Assembly (NCBI GenBank): GCA_947646735.1
Contig: CANTFK010000077.1
Span: 1-64,000 of the forward strand
Direction of reading: 5' to 3'
Length of the DNA: 64,000 nucleotides
Source: Peronospora farinosa
Lineage: Eukaryota > Oomycota > Peronosporomycetes > Peronosporales > Peronosporaceae
Shown piece by piece: positions 62,292 through 64,000 of this stretch. The position numbers and the translations under genes are program-made. The stretch's first letter is position 1. Every line of letters starts with the position of its first letter. Below the pieces are notes generated by a model that worked only from the letters and a program-made list of their open reading frames with translations, was not told where the DNA came from and searched no databases.

Positions 62292-62852
62292 TTAGACTGG
62301 GTGCTCTAAAGATGAAAAAGCAAGAAGCGCCGTAACGCGAGGATGCCTCGAGTTGTTCACGAAAAAGAGGGTCAACCCGGTTGACGCATGGACAGCATTG
62401 TTGATTGCAAACTTTGCAAGTGGAAGAAACGAACTCCATGACGAAAGCGATGTTTTATAACTGCGCAAGACATCTTCTAGAACTCTGTTCACGCACTCCT
62501 TTTGCCCATCCGTCTCTGGATGGGCCGCCGTAGACAAAAGCAACCGCGTGCTAATAGCTGGAATAATTCGACCCAGAAAGACGAAACGAAACGTGGGCCA
62601 CGGCCTGATCAATAGAATCTGGCAAGTCATGATGGGCCTGAAGATAAGATCAGTGAAGATCTTCTCTGTCGTCATCGCCGTAATGTGAGCGAAGACTGGA
62701 GAAAAATGCATCATTTCGCTATATCGATGATACGCCCGTGCTATTATGTCTATCCGGTAGAATTCCAAAGATAAAATTCATACTGACCGAGCGCCAGGCT
62801 TCCGTAGCAATAGGAAGCGGACGCAATGGGGCTTGTGAAGACGGGGCGGGCT
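62292..62852 (-). pseudogene. Integrase core of - strand gypsy pol
   Basis: Contains ETDGQKECVNRVLEDVLRSYK (with the catalytic Glu), SSWSSFLPLAKFAINNAVHASTGLTLFFVN. The first core Asp, in the MDF-type motif near 62,785, is Asn (MNFIFG), and frame changes separate the parts. Confidence 0.8.
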
Positions 62853-63431
62853 TCACACGCTGACAGGTTTTACAGGAGCGCACCATTTCTGGATGTAATT
62901 ATACATTCGCGGCCAGAAAAATACGCGAGAAATAGCTGCAAACGTCTTCTCGCGACCCAGGTGTCCGCCAGCTGGGCTGTCGTGAAATTCATGAACCAAT
63001 CGGGCTCGAAGGTCGTCATCAGCAGGGATGACGACACGCGGGGAATCAAAGACGTCCATCGTGTACGTCAGCAACGGACCGTCAAGCGCGTAACGCTTGA
63101 TGTTGTCGCGTGTTGGTTTCGTCAACTTCGCGAGTAATTTTTCGCTCGGGTCCCTGAGATAATTGATGATTCCTGCATAGAAGGAATCATTCGCGTAGGA
63201 TTCAGCGATCTGAGTTCGTATCGATAGCACGAGTGTCGAACTCATCGCATTGATCCTTAACTCAATACAACACGCACAAATATCATCGTCGTCATCAACA
63301 TACCCTATTTGATGACCTATGTCGCGCCGAGAATCGTAATCAGGACGACGAGATAGCGCGTCAGCGAGAATGTTATTCTTGCCAGGCTTGTAATGCACCA
63401 CATAATTATACTCGGCAAAAATGACAACCAC
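62853..63431 (-). pseudogene. RNase H end and integrase zinc region of - strand gypsy pol
   Basis: Reads YNYVVHYKPGKNNILADALSRRPDYD (the classic RNase H end), a linker, then LVHEFHDSPAGGHLGREKTFAAISRVFFWPRM (the HH part of the zinc region). A frame change hides the CC part (near 62,870). Confidence 0.85.
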
Positions 63432-63508
63432 CGTGCCATACGATGGGACAAGTGAGGACTCTTGAAGGCGGTACGCAATGATGCGTGATCTGTGTAGATT
63501 GAAAATAT

Positions 63509-64000
63509 CTATTCTCCGAGCAAATATACTCTAAACTTGATTAGCGCGTAGCGCATAGCCAAAAGTTCCTTGTCGTGTACCGGATGACTTTTCTCGGCAG
63601 GTTTCATCTGTCGTGATTGAAAACTCACGACGCGCTCTCGACCCTCGTCATCGAATTGCATGAGGGCACATCCTGCTCGAGTCAAATACAACGAGAAATG
63701 GCTTGGAATCATCAGGTAGCATCAGCACATGTACTTCGGACAAGCCCTTATTCACGGAGTCGAAGTCAGATTGATGTTCTGCCGTCCATAACCATACTGC
63801 TTCTTTCTTGAGCAATGTCGATAATGTCTGAATTATCTCAGCATAGTTCTTCGTATACTTATGCAAGTAATCCGCCAGACCGAGCCATTGACGTAATTCA
63901 GTTTGGTTCCTGGGCGTTGGCCAGGAACAGATCGATGAGATCTTCTCAGGATCAGCGCGGACACCTTCCTTGCTGACGTAGCAACCGAGTACTAGGATTT
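63509..64000 (-). pseudogene. RT connection and RNase H of - strand gypsy pol, partial at the edge
   Basis: Includes LHKYTKNYAEIIQTLSTLLKKEAVWLW (connection) and, after a stop/frame change, an RNase H part with RERVVSFQSRQMKPAEKSHPVHDKELLAMRYALIKFRVYLLGE. The sequence continues towards RT beyond 64000. Confidence 0.82.

Larger units (their letters stand above)
60317..64000 (-). mobile_element. Ty3/gypsy chromovirus-type element on -, runs off the right edge
   Basis: In - order from the right edge: RT connection and RNase H (64000-63509), RNase H end and integrase zinc region (63431-62853), integrase core (62768-62292), integrase tail (about 62250-61400), chromodomain (about 61390-61032), polypurine tract and 3' LTR. 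Many stops and frame changes make it inactive. It belongs to a different lineage from the + element: its RNase H is the ordinary Ty3 type and no second RNase H is seen in this part. Confidence 0.85.

Noticed and set aside
1..64000. CRISPR arrays, rRNA genes, bacterial operons or integrative elements
   Set aside because: No spaced short direct repeats of CRISPR type, no rRNA-like conserved blocks, and gene content and introns are eukaryotic.

Overview
The window looks like nuclear DNA of an oomycete, most likely a Peronosporales species (Phytophthora or a downy mildew). The reasons are intron-poor, tightly packed genes with short introns (about 74-127 bp, mostly GTRNGT...AG), eukaryote-only genes (HRD1, GET3, YJU2, MCTS1, ATG16-like), a secreted alpha-carbonic anhydrase and a mucin-like secreted protein, PDZ-like domains fused to a kinase and to a DUSP domain, and decayed Ty1/copia and Ty3/gypsy elements. 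No species call is made.

Layout. 1-6.1 kb: two decayed copia fragments around an amino acid transporter gene. 7.6-12.3 kb: a HAD-like gene, a four-exon F-box gene reconstructed here, and a second amino acid transporter paralogous to the first. 14.4-25.1 kb: a dense conserved block with NSUN-type RNA methyltransferase, argininosuccinate lyase, mitochondrial bS21-like protein, GET3, YJU2, 5-aminolevulinate synthase, an ATG16-like WD40 protein and ISCA2. 26.3-44.8 kb: a PDZ-like/CaMK kinase, a Myb/SANT-like protein, MCTS1, a serine-rich protein with three copies of an unknown motif, an SDR, a large PHD/triple-CW chromatin reader, a PDZ-PDZ-DUSP protein whose frame is broken, alpha-carbonic anhydrase and HRD1. 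46.0-49.8 kb: an F-box-like LRR protein and a frame-broken mucin-like secreted protein. 51.6-64 kb: a nest of Ty3/gypsy remains, with one element on + (RT, two RNase H domains, integrase, chromodomain), a gag-like ORF on -, and a - strand element with its 3' LTR and polypurine tract that runs off the right edge.

How the genes relate. There are no operons. Functional themes recur without evidence of co-regulation: ER protein insertion and ERAD (GET3, HRD1), mitochondrial heme and Fe-S supply (ALAS, ISCA2), RNA and translation (NSUN, YJU2, MCTS1, bS21m), autophagy (ATG16-like), arginine synthesis and amino acid transport, and secreted surface proteins. The most unusual items are the shared PDZ-like domain in two genes 10 kb apart, the PHD plus three CW protein, the serine-rich repeat protein, the gypsy element with a decayed first RNase H and an intact second one, and a 55-bp tandem duplication inside HRD1 intron 1 that copied the splice donor and changed it from GT to GC. 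Spliced models were inferred by eye from reading frame, splice consensus and family similarity; none is supported by transcripts here.
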